Shown in pieces: positions 1 through 6,744 of a stretch of DNA of 6,877 nt. Position numbers and translations under genes: made by a program. How positions within the stretch are numbered: position 1 is the stretch's first letter; every line of letters starts with the position of its first letter. The stretch comes from Beijerinckiaceae bacterium (GTDB lineage Bacteria > Pseudomonadota > Alphaproteobacteria > Rhizobiales > Beijerinckiaceae). The stretch lies in contig DAIESR010000335.1 of assembly GCA_027346205.1 (NCBI GenBank), positions 1 to 6,877 on the forward strand, in the 5' to 3' direction. The notes beneath the pieces were generated by a model. It did not search any database. It worked only from the letters and a program-made list of their open reading frames with translations, and was not told the origin of the DNA.

Positions 1-130
1 CGGATGATTGACTCGAAAGCTGAACGGATTCCCATTGGTTGGCGAAGCAGATAGTGTCGGGCGCCATGATGCCGCAACCGACGATCGATACCTTGCAACG
101 TGGAATGCCGGCACTGCAAAAACATCTTCA

Positions 131-178
131 CGGGCCACCCCGACGACGTAGCTATCAGAAAATGGCCCGCTTATTTTA
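131..178 (+). terminator. Possible rho-independent terminator (weak)
   Basis: A perfect 7-bp inverted repeat, CGGGCCA at 131-137 and TGGCCCG at 163-169, is followed at 171-177 by TTATTTT. The 25-nt loop is longer than usual for an intrinsic terminator. If it works on the plus strand it would end a gene entering from the left, convergent with the AsmA-like gene. The plus frame open from the window edge stops at 52-54, but that fragment of about 17 codons is too short to identify. On the minus strand the same stem is followed, 8 nt later, by a T run, so it could also serve the AsmA-like gene. No gene is confidently supported in 1-283. Confidence 0.25.
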
Positions 179-190
179 GCGCCGATGCGA

Positions 191-281
191 TCAAATCCGG
201 GGGCTAGCAACTTTTCGGGGTCATGCTCTCTATTTCCGCGCATGATCTCGTCCGAAAAGTCTGCAACTTTTCGGGATCATG
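191..281. repeat. Pair of REP-like palindromic intergenic repeats
   Basis: The right copy (241-281) is an imperfect palindrome. CATGATC (241-247) pairs with GATCATG (275-281), CCGAAAAGT (252-260) pairs with ACTTTTCGG (266-274), TCGT (248-251) bulges out and CTGCA is the loop. The left copy keeps the 3' arm: 207-225 matches 263-281 in 18 of 19 bases, in the same orientation. Its 5' arm (about 190-200) is degraded, leaving GATC..ATCCG. Palindromes of this CATGATC/CCGAAAAG type are common between genes in Rhizobiales (recalled, not searched). The right copy ends two bases before the TCA at 284-286 that is the stop of the minus-strand gene, so it could form an mRNA 3' hairpin that protects or ends that transcript. 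Confidence 0.75.
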
Positions 282-283
282 TG

Positions 284-3200
284 TCAGCGCGGCGGCTGCG
301 TATTGAAAGAGCGCGAGCTTGCATCGGGCGCGGAAAAATCCGTCGCGCCGAAGATCTTACGGAAAATGCCCGGCGCGATCGCCGAGAGCGGATTGATGTT
401 GAGCGTCGGCTTGGTGGCCGCGCCGGAAATCCGGTAATTGACGGCGAAGAGCCCTTCGTGACTGCCGCCGCCGAGAAACAGGCCGAAGACGGGGATCTGC
501 GAGAAGAGATTGTTCACCGCATAGGCAGGCACGAAAGTCCCTTCCATGCTGACGCGGTCGCGGGCGAAGTCGAGCCAGCCGTCGACGGTCAGACCCATTT
601 CCGCGCCATACATTGTTCCATCGCGCAGATCGAGCCGGCTGCCGGCGCGCTGGAAATTGACCTGCAACCGCGAGAAGGCGACGGAATTCAGATCGAAGGA
701 CTGGCGCGCCGCACCCGGCGCCACACCGATCGGGTGCTGCTGCGCTCCCTCGGTCACGAGACGCCGCAGCGCCGGCTCGTCGCGCAAAATGAAATCCTTG
801 ATCAACAGCGCGCCAGCCAGCGCATCATTACCGAGCCGCATGGCCACTTCGAGCTGACCGCCATCCATATGCTTGTAGAGATCGAGGATGGCGAGCAATC
901 CACCGGCATCCCCGGTAGCAAGATTCAATTGCGGCGAAGGAGAATTCGATTGCGACAGATTGCCTGAAATCAAACCACGGCCGAAACGGCCGGATAATGC
1001 GAATTGCCGCAATGCCGGACCTTGTTTAACGAGATGCAAATCGACATTCGACGCCGTCGTCTTGTTGAAGCCGGTCATGACAGTCGATTTCAGATCGAGA
1101 TCGATGGACTTGCCGGCCACTGTTTCCGCCGCTGCCGCCGCCGATCTCCTGTCCTCTTGCTTGTGTGAATCGCTGTCCGCCGCGGCGTGATCGGCATGGG
1201 CGAAAGTAAAATTGCGAAGAAACGGCCGCGCGTCGAGCGCTGCCGCACGCACGACCACCTTGATGCCATCGGCTGCTTTCGCGGCCTCGACGCGCATGTC
1301 GTCGCCCGGCGAAAACCTCACCTGCGAGAATTTCGCGGATATGAGCGATAGATCACTGCCGAGATCGATTGAGCCGCGAGCCCGAATCGGTGCGGCATCA
1401 ATGACCAATTGGTCGATCCGCGTCCCTTTATCATCGCTCGCAAGATTGAAGCTCACTTTGCCCGGACGCCCCGCTGGCTTCGTGATTCCAGGCAGGCCCT
1501 CGATCGCGGCATGCGACAGGTCGAGATCGACCTGCGCCTTCACAGCCGTGCTGGCCCCGAGCTGCGTGGTGAAATGGGCGGTGATCGGCCCGCGTACATT
1601 GGAAAGGGCGCCGAGCCCTTGCTTGGCCCGTATCGCATCATCGAGCACGAGACTGACAGAGGCTTGACCCGGCTGGTCCACCGGTTTGTCGATTTCGAAG
1701 CTCGCGGGAGCGCCAAAGATACGGCCCTGGCCTGTAGCCTTGAGGCCGTTCGCGCCGACGACGACATTGAGCGTCGCGCCTTCGAGCCGCTCCTTGCCGA
1801 CCAGATGCTCGGCAGTCAGATTAGAGGTGGTGGCATCGATGGTAAGCCGCGTATCCTTCGGCCGCATCACCGGCCCGAGATTGAGACCAATGCCCAATGT
1901 GCCTTGGATATGTCCCTTCAGGCTGGTCGGATCGACCGGCAGACTGGCATAGGGTTTCAGCGCCTCACGGCTCAGCAGCGCCCCGACAGCCTCGACGCTA
2001 CCTGCCACTTGCGCTGTGAGTTGCGCCGGCGTCGGTTTAATTTCCGCATTGGCAATGCGGAACTCGCCTTGAGACATGATCAGCGGACTGCCGGTTCCAG
2101 CATCCAGATTGCCGCTCGTGGCAACGAATGTCGATGTGCGGCCGGTGATATGGCCCGTGCCGTCAATGTTGCGCAGAGGCGGTACGCCCGGAAGGAAGTC
2201 GACGACGCCTTTGGAAACAGTAAAGTCCATCGCGAGCGCATTGTCCGGCGGCGCGTGCTGCAGCCGCATGGCATTCATCATATCCGCATCGAAATCGACA
2301 CGCAGCGTGCCCTTCTCGATCAGCCCTTGCTTCCAATGCGACAGAAACCAGCTCCGCACATCAGCCACGATAAAGGACGGCCAAAGCCTAAACGCAACCA
2401 TGCTCTGCGTTGGCCCCATCGAAGCGCCGAGTCTTAAATGCGGCCCGTTCTTCCAATCCATGGAGCCCGACATGGCGAAGCTGCATTCCGGACCGCTCAG
2501 CGCGAAACGCTCGATCGCCAGACGCTTCTGAGCGAGATTGAGCCGCGCCGCGATACCGAAATGATCGAGCGCAATCGGCATCTCTCCAGGCCGTTCCGCG
2601 CCGAAAATCTGCCGGCCCTTGTTTGCGAGCAAAATCCGCCAAGCCTCGCCCTCTCTGACCGGCGGAACGACCGCGCCATCAAGGGTAAAATTCGTGCCAC
2701 CTGCGCGCAGCCGCAGCTTATCGATCGCGATATGGCGCGTCGCCCGATCCCAATGAAAGGCCGTGGTGATCGAATCGATCATCTTCGGCTCGTCATTGGG
2801 GTCGTCGAAACGCAAATATCCGGAGCCGAGGTCGATTTTGCCCGCGACCTGCGTCAGCCCGCCGTCCGGCGCCAATGCCAGAATGAATTTGCTGGAGATC
2901 GGCATATCAAAGTCGATCGGCAGCTTGCGCTGCCCCGATGCGAGCAAGATCTCGTTGATCGAAATATTCTTGACGCCAATGTCGAGCCGCCGCACGCCGG
3001 TCGGCGCGCCAGAGGCATCAGCAGATACCGACCAAATGCCATTCGGTCCTTTCGCCGACAGATTTAAATTCCTATCGCCGCCGGATTTGTCGAGCACGAA
3101 GCGGAGGTCCTGATAGACCCGGATCTCGTCGGCGGCGCGATCGGCGATAACGAGCCGACCATCCGATATGCCGACCCGATCGATCGCTGCGAGCGGGCCG

Positions 3201-3847
3201 CCTGGCGTGGTCGACATATCGATCAACAGACGCAACGCCGCGCCAATGCGCTTCACCATGAGAGAACGTGGCGGAACTGTGGACATGTCCGCAGATTGAT
3301 CCGGCGCTCCGCTTGTGCCGGCACCCGCCTCCGATGCCAGACCATCCGTCCGCGCAGCCACGGGGCCTATCTGAGTGTGGATATTGCCCATGGCGGCGGC
3401 GAGGGGAAGCAATGGCAGAGCGGCACCCTGCTTGCCGCCGCCAGCCGAGACGGCAAGCGATCCGTCGCGCAGGAGTTCGAGACGCATTTCAATGCCGAAG
3501 ATCTCAAGCCGCTTCGGCACGACCTTGCCGATGAACAAGGCAAGCATGTCGACCGAAACCTCGGCGCGCGGCGCCGAGACGATAGCGTGTCCGGCACTAT
3601 CGGTAAGCGACAGATTGTCGATGCTGAGTGTCGGCCCAAAACCATGCGCGACCAGCGAGACATCGCCGACCTTGAAGGCATAGCCGTGGCCGACGCGCTC
3701 ATTCAGGGCCTGCGTAATGCGCGTGCCCATTCCGGCCAGCGCAATCGGCCCTTTGCCGAGATAGAGCGCGAAAAAGCCGCCTGCCAAGGCGACAACCAGG
3801 ATCAACCCGGCAAGCGAGCCCAGTGTTCGGCGCACCACGCAGGCCAT
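284..3847 (-). CDS. YhdP/AsmA-like DUF3971 envelope protein
   Basis: Large single-pass inner-membrane protein with a periplasmic body, of the YhdP/AsmA-like group. In E. coli, YhdP, TamB and YdbH act in phospholipid transfer to the outer membrane; the same role here is inferred. From ATG 3847 it is 1187 aa, near E. coli YhdP (about 1266). Residues 6-7 are RR and 9-30 form one hydrophobic segment. The rest is beta-rich, with repeated hydrophobic/polar alternation and few cysteines. The DUF3971-like signature LWPSF...VRSW lies at 488-500, and VDFLPGVPPLRNIDG-like sequence about 60 residues later. The AsmA_2-like C-terminus (1113-1166) has IPVFGLFLGGG, GLFAVNYRISG and INPLSAIAPG. A low-complexity His/Asp/Ala stretch lies at 884-911. 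The start is uncertain: no Shine-Dalgarno precedes ATG 3847, and the frame stays open to 4093 with a TTG at 3967 (1227 aa). ATG is preferred because it puts the membrane segment just after a short basic N-terminus. It is divergent from bcp. Confidence 0.9.
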   Translation of the reverse strand: MACVVRRTLGSLAGLILVVALAGGFFALYLGKGPIALAGMGTRITQALNERVGHGYAFKVGDVSLVAHGFGPTLSIDNLSLTDSAGHAIVSAPRAEVSVDMLALFIGKVVPKRLEIFGIEMRLELLRDGSLAVSAGGGKQGAALPLLPLAAAMGNIHTQIGPVAARTDGLASEAGAGTSGAPDQSADMSTVPPRSLMVKRIGAALRLLIDMSTTPGGPLAAIDRVGISDGRLVIADRAADEIRVYQDLRFVLDKSGGDRNLNLSAKGPNGIWSVSADASGAPTGVRRLDIGVKNISINEILLASGQRKLPIDFDMPISSKFILALAPDGGLTQVAGKIDLGSGYLRFDDPNDEPKMIDSITTAFHWDRATRHIAIDKLRLRAGGTNFTLDGAVVPPVREGEAWRILLANKGRQIFGAERPGEMPIALDHFGIAARLNLAQKRLAIERFALSGPECSFAMSGSMDWKNGPHLRLGASMGPTQSMVAFRLWPSFIVADVRSWFLSHWKQGLIEKGTLRVDFDADMMNAMRLQHAPPDNALAMDFTVSKGVVDFLPGVPPLRNIDGTGHITGRTSTFVATSGNLDAGTGSPLIMSQGEFRIANAEIKPTPAQLTAQVAGSVEAVGALLSREALKPYASLPVDPTSLKGHIQGTLGIGLNLGPVMRPKDTRLTIDATTSNLTAEHLVGKERLEGATLNVVVGANGLKATGQGRIFGAPASFEIDKPVDQPGQASVSLVLDDAIRAKQGLGALSNVRGPITAHFTTQLGASTAVKAQVDLDLSHAAIEGLPGITKPAGRPGKVSFNLASDDKGTRIDQLVIDAAPIRARGSIDLGSDLSLISAKFSQVRFSPGDDMRVEAAKAADGIKVVVRAAALDARPFLRNFTFAHADHAAADSDSHKQEDRRSAAAAAETVAGKSIDLDLKSTVMTGFNKTTASNVDLHLVKQGPALRQFALSGRFGRGLISGNLSQSNSPSPQLNLATGDAGGLLAILDLYKHMDGGQLEVAMRLGNDALAGALLIKDFILRDEPALRRLVTEGAQQHPIGVAPGAARQSFDLNSVAFSRLQVNFQRAGSRLDLRDGTMYGAEMGLTVDGWLDFARDRVSMEGTFVPAYAVNNLFSQIPVFGLFLGGGSHEGLFAVNYRISGAATKPTLNINPLSAIAPGIFRKIFGATDFSAPDASSRSFNTQPPR

Positions 3848-4112
3848 ACGTGTCGGCGAGCGCAACAGCCTGATCGGCCAAGGCCCCCCTTGCCGATCCC
3901 GACATTCGGCCGGGGAATCCTCGGCAAAACCCGATCGGGAGCGAAGATCTTCGCTTTGGTCGACCAAAAAGAGGAGGCCTTTCGCGTGAAGCCAGCGCTG
4001 GAAACAGGATTCGTACCCGAATATACGGGGTTTGTCGAAAGCCGCGCAGTCAATTCTCCCGCGCGTATTTCCTGCAAAGCGAATTGCCGTTCAATGAGAC
4101 GAAAGGAAGGCG

Positions 4113-4589
4113 ATGATGAGCAAGAAACTAGGCCACGGCGATGAAGCGCCAGATTTCGAACTGCCCGACGACTCCAGTAAGATGCGCACGCTGCAATCCT
4201 ATGCCGGTAAAAAGCTCGTGCTCTATTTCTATCCTAAGGACGATACGTCCGGTTGCACCAGGGAAGCCATCGACTTTTCCGCTCTCAAAAGCGAATTCGA
4301 CAAGATAGACACAGCAATTCTCGGTGTTTCTCCGGATTCGCCACTCAAGCACGGTAAATTCAAAGCCAAACACAATCTCACTCTCGCCCTCGCTTCAGAC
4401 GAGTCGAAAGCCATGCTCGAAGCCTATGGCGTGTGGACAGAAAAGAGCATGTACGGGCGCAAATATATGGGTGTCGAGCGCACGACCTTCCTCATCGGAG
4501 CGGACAGCAAGATCGCCGAAGTCTGGAACAAGGTCAAAGTGCCCGGCCATGCCGAGGCCGTACTTGCGGCGGCACGCAAGCTTTCATAA
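4113..4589 (+). CDS. bcp: Thiol peroxidase Bcp (peroxiredoxin, apparent 1-Cys)
   Basis: Cytoplasmic peroxiredoxin of the Bcp/PrxQ class, reducing hydrogen peroxide and organic hydroperoxides. At 158 aa it matches the family length (E. coli Bcp 156). The thioredoxin-fold strand LVLYFYPKDD leads into the active-site motif PxxxTxxC (P41, T45, C48), and conserved Arg123 sits in VERTTFLIG. E. coli Bcp has its resolving cysteine five residues after the peroxidatic one; here that position is Ile53, and C48 is the only cysteine in the protein. The enzyme therefore should work as a 1-Cys type, with C48 sulfenate reduced by an external thiol (inference from family chemistry). AAGGA at 4103-4107 lies 5 nt before ATG 4113 and 8 nt before a second ATG at 4116, so either start is possible. 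It ends in tandem TAA TAA (4587-4592). It is divergent from the AsmA-like gene and 90 bp upstream of the M23 gene, with no strong terminator between. Confidence 0.95.
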   Translation: MMSKKLGHGDEAPDFELPDDSSKMRTLQSYAGKKLVLYFYPKDDTSGCTREAIDFSALKSEFDKIDTAILGVSPDSPLKHGKFKAKHNLTLALASDESKAMLEAYGVWTEKSMYGRKYMGVERTTFLIGADSKIAEVWNKVKVPGHAEAVLAAARKLS

Positions 4590-4668
4590 TAACTTATCTT
4601 TTCAAGTTTAGGCGAATATTAACCTTAAGATTGTGTTCTGGCCCACAGTGTCACCGGATGAAGTGGGT

Positions 4669-4673
4669 AAGGA
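4669..4673 (+). promoter_or_regulatory. Ribosome binding site of the M23 peptidase gene
   Basis: AAGGA, 6 nt before ATG 4680. It supports that start over the next in-frame ATG at 4695, and lies in the 90-bp gap after bcp. Confidence 0.7.
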
Positions 4674-4679
4674 CAAGCC

Positions 4680-6170
4680 ATGCTCTCGGGTCAAATGGGC
4701 TCCGGCACACGGACCAGGCCCCTTCAATTGCGGCTCAGCCTCGCCATCGGCCAACGGACGCGGACACTCGTCCTGCCGCCAGTTGCTCTCGTGATCTTCA
4801 TGGGACTTCTGCCACTCGCGGGCCTGATTTATCTCGGTGCCACCTGCTATTATATTTTTCACGACGATCTGCTCGCACAGCTCAGTCGCCGACAAATCGC
4901 GATGCAATACAGCTACGAAGATCGCATCGCGGTGCTCCGGCATGAGGTCACTAATCTGACCCAACATGCCAAGATCAATGCGGCCGAACTCGCGGAAAGG
5001 CTTAACGCTCTTTCGCAGCGACAGGGCGAATTGGAAAGCCGCTCCCTACTTGTTGCCCGCTTGGCGGAGCGCGCCAAGGCCATGCATCAAACGTCCGAAG
5101 CGCTCATGACCGCATCGAGTCCCGACACGCTAAAACCGGAGGTAGCCGCGAGCACCAATCCACTGTTGACGGGTGCTTTCGCGCCGGAGCTTCCCGCCGA
5201 GACCAGTGCCTATGCACCACTCGGCCCCTCCCGCGTGCCCCCCGATATGCCGACGCCCGGTGAGCTCAAGCCGCACCCCGAAGGATTTCAGCTTCGACTC
5301 AACAATACTGCAGACAGGCATGGCCATGCCGTCTCAGAAGATGGCGCAGACCATGCCGCCTCGAAACCGGTCGGCGCACATCTTTCTCCATTGAGCCTCG
5401 ACTTCGGCCTGCCGCTGACGGGGAAGCTCAACCGTCTCAGCGTGCGCCAAGACCAACTCGACCATGCCCAATTAGCGCTTCTCCACTCACTGCAGAAGCC
5501 AGCCGAACGGATTTCCGCGCACATCCGCTCAGCCATTGCCTCGGCCGGGCTCTCGGCCGATCAGCTTCGCCTCCCCGCTGGCGCGCTGGCCAAGAAAGCC
5601 GCCAGCTCTGAAGCGACTGGTGGCCCCTTCGTGCCCTTGCCAACCGTCACAGCGGACGATGTGGCTTTCGCGCGCGCAGCGACAGCCACACAAAATGCCA
5701 TAGCGACGGCGGAAAGACTTCGCCTCATCGAAGCCTATGTGCCACTCGCCGCGCCGCTGCCGGACCATCCCGTGGTGACCTCGCCCTTCGGATCTCGGAT
5801 CGATCCTTTTCTTGGCCGGCCGGCGCTGCATACCGGCCTCGATCTGCGCGACGAATATGGTGCGCCCGTCAGGGCCACGGCCGATGGCACCGTGGTCTTC
5901 GCCAGTGCCGATGGCGGCTATGGCAATATGGTCGAAATAGATCACGGCAATGGGTTGACCACACGCTACGCCCATCTTTCGAAATTCGAAGTCAGGCCCG
6001 GACAGAAGGTTAAGGCCGGAACGATCGTCGGACGCATCGGCGCCACCGGGCGGGCCACTGGTCCGCACCTCCATTATGAGACGAGGATCGATGGCACCCC
6101 CGTCAACCCGGAGCGTTTTCTCAGGGCCGGCGCCCACCTCCTTTTGGCCGAAGCCGGACAAAATCTGTGA
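4680..6170 (+). CDS. Membrane-anchored M23 (LytM-type) endopeptidase
   Basis: Zinc metallopeptidase predicted to cut peptidoglycan cross-links in the periplasm, 496 aa. A basic cytoplasmic N-terminus (1-33) precedes one membrane segment (about 35-58). A coiled-coil-like helix follows (about 64-135, from FHDDLLAQLSRRQ through SYEDRIAVLRHEV), then a Pro/Ala-rich linker (about 145-240), a second helical stretch (about 248-290) and the M23 domain (about 366-480). All expected ligands and catalytic residues are present: H384 and D388 (HTGLD), H432 (YAHLS), H463 and H465 (HLHYE). Their spacing (4, 44, 31, 2) is close to that of LytM. The SPFGSRIDPF motif just before is typical. The layout and the DD-SYEDRI-type coiled coil resemble rhizobial M23 proteins such as S. 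meliloti RgsM, which promotes unipolar growth; that link is recalled, not tested. It probably shares its upstream region with bcp or uses its own promoter in the AT-rich gap. Confidence 0.93.
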   Translation: MLSGQMGSGTRTRPLQLRLSLAIGQRTRTLVLPPVALVIFMGLLPLAGLIYLGATCYYIFHDDLLAQLSRRQIAMQYSYEDRIAVLRHEVTNLTQHAKINAAELAERLNALSQRQGELESRSLLVARLAERAKAMHQTSEALMTASSPDTLKPEVAASTNPLLTGAFAPELPAETSAYAPLGPSRVPPDMPTPGELKPHPEGFQLRLNNTADRHGHAVSEDGADHAASKPVGAHLSPLSLDFGLPLTGKLNRLSVRQDQLDHAQLALLHSLQKPAERISAHIRSAIASAGLSADQLRLPAGALAKKAASSEATGGPFVPLPTVTADDVAFARAATATQNAIATAERLRLIEAYVPLAAPLPDHPVVTSPFGSRIDPFLGRPALHTGLDLRDEYGAPVRATADGTVVFASADGGYGNMVEIDHGNGLTTRYAHLSKFEVRPGQKVKAGTIVGRIGATGRATGPHLHYETRIDGTPVNPERFLRAGAHLLLAEAGQNL

Positions 6171-6371
6171 TGCCGGCGCGGAGTTACCGATACTGCGGGA
6201 ACGTCGCAGACCATAGCTGGAGCCAGCGCCGCTGCCGTACCGTCAATTTTCGACCTATCTTCAGTCCCAAAATTTCCGTATCTTTTCCGAGGAATGATAA
6301 AGTTCGCCGCGATTGCAGATCGACAAGCCGCCTCGGTCCCGTGAACGAAGACGAAAAACCGACGTGATCAA

Positions 6372-6400
6372 TTGACCTGGGGCTTGGCTAACAGTACAAC
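6372..6400 (+). promoter_or_regulatory. Candidate sigma-70 promoter for the small-protein gene
   Basis: TTGACC at 6372-6377 and TACAAC at 6395-6400 are separated by 17 bp. The -35 box matches TTGACA at five of six positions and the -10 box matches TATAAT at four of six. Transcription would start near 6407, giving a leader of about 43 nt before ATG 6451. The rest of 6171-6450 shows no gene I can support. It contains a small CTGCG/CGCAG hairpin (6193-6209) with no T run after it. Confidence 0.4.
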
Positions 6401-6450
6401 TTTAACGAGTATATTCATTTACCGAGGTTGAATTTTCGCCGGGGGCCAGA

Positions 6451-6720
6451 ATGACCGCGACCAAATCCTCGCAACCCCGCTCCCGCGCTCGGACTGTCCG
6501 CAAGGCGGACCCGCCAGCGCCAACAGAAAATGCGCAGGTCGAACGATCATCCCCCTACAGCCGGCAACCCAGCAAGGATGCGGCGAGCATTGCCGAATAT
6601 ATCGCCGCGATCACCGCCGAGCTTGCAGGCATGGCGGGCGGTGCCCGGCTCGACATGCTGACCTATTTTCTCAACATGGCACGGCTCGAAGCGGAATTTC
6701 ATATGCGCCGACAGGAGTGA
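6451..6720 (+). CDS. Small conserved protein of unknown function
   Basis: An 89-aa soluble protein; no function recognised. The first half (about 1-44) is basic, Pro/Ser-rich and probably disordered. The second half holds two predicted amphipathic helices, SIAEYIAAITAELAGMA (46-62) and ARLDMLTYFLNMARLEAE (65-82). The pattern IAxYI..ELa.mA...LDmLtYfLnMArLEAE resembles a short conserved protein I recall from Rhizobiales genomes, but no search was run. GGGGG at 6441-6445, 5 nt before ATG, is a weak Shine-Dalgarno, and a plausible promoter lies upstream. Codon use (G/C at third positions) is normal for the window. It is convergent with dprA, with 24 bp between the two stop codons and no clear terminator there. 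There is no signal peptide, membrane segment, cysteine or DNA-binding motif that I can point to. Confidence 0.8.
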   Translation: MTATKSSQPRSRARTVRKADPPAPTENAQVERSSPYSRQPSKDAASIAEYIAAITAELAGMAGGARLDMLTYFLNMARLEAEFHMRRQE

Positions 6721-6744
6721 TGGCAGCGTCATCGCCCGTGCTCG

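Noticed and set aside
1..67. Minus-strand ATG at 67 opening a short frame (MAPDTICFANQWESVQ...) into the left edge.
   Set aside because: The residue pattern is plausible, but only 22 codons are visible and there is no Shine-Dalgarno within range, so a gene cannot be supported.
1..243. Minus-strand frame open from ATG 243 to the left edge (81 codons).
   Set aside because: It begins inside the palindromic repeat and has a third-position base use unlike the real genes. It has no recognisable domain or clear Shine-Dalgarno.
1409..2437. Long plus-strand frame (342 codons) opposite the AsmA-like gene.
   Set aside because: Arg-rich antisense shadow typical of GC-rich genes. The minus-strand protein has clear family signatures over the same bases.
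4009..4030. Small palindromes ATTCG/CGAAT and CCCG/CGGG in the divergent region, considered as an operator for a peroxide regulator.
   Set aside because: The stems are only 4-5 bp and do not match any OxyR or Fur-family site I can name.
3848..4112. Promoters in the divergent region, such as TTGACT on the minus strand with a TATATT farther on.
   Set aside because: The spacing is 22 bp, too long for a sigma-70 promoter. No good -35/-10 pair was found on the plus strand either.
3296..4144. 282-codon plus-strand frame crossing the start of the AsmA-like gene and into bcp.
   Set aside because: Most of it is the antisense shadow of the AsmA-like gene. Only the 3' part after GTG 3986 has a Shine-Dalgarno, and that is treated separately as a weak finding.
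6167..6367. 66-codon frame overlapping the M23 stop codon (GTGATG).
   Set aside because: The overlap suggests coupling, but the sequence is Arg/Ser/Cys-rich with mixed third-position use and no domain. It looks like non-coding spacer.
6719..6733. GATG/CATC mini-hairpin between the convergent small gene and dprA.
   Set aside because: A 4-bp stem without a T run on either strand is too weak to call a terminator.
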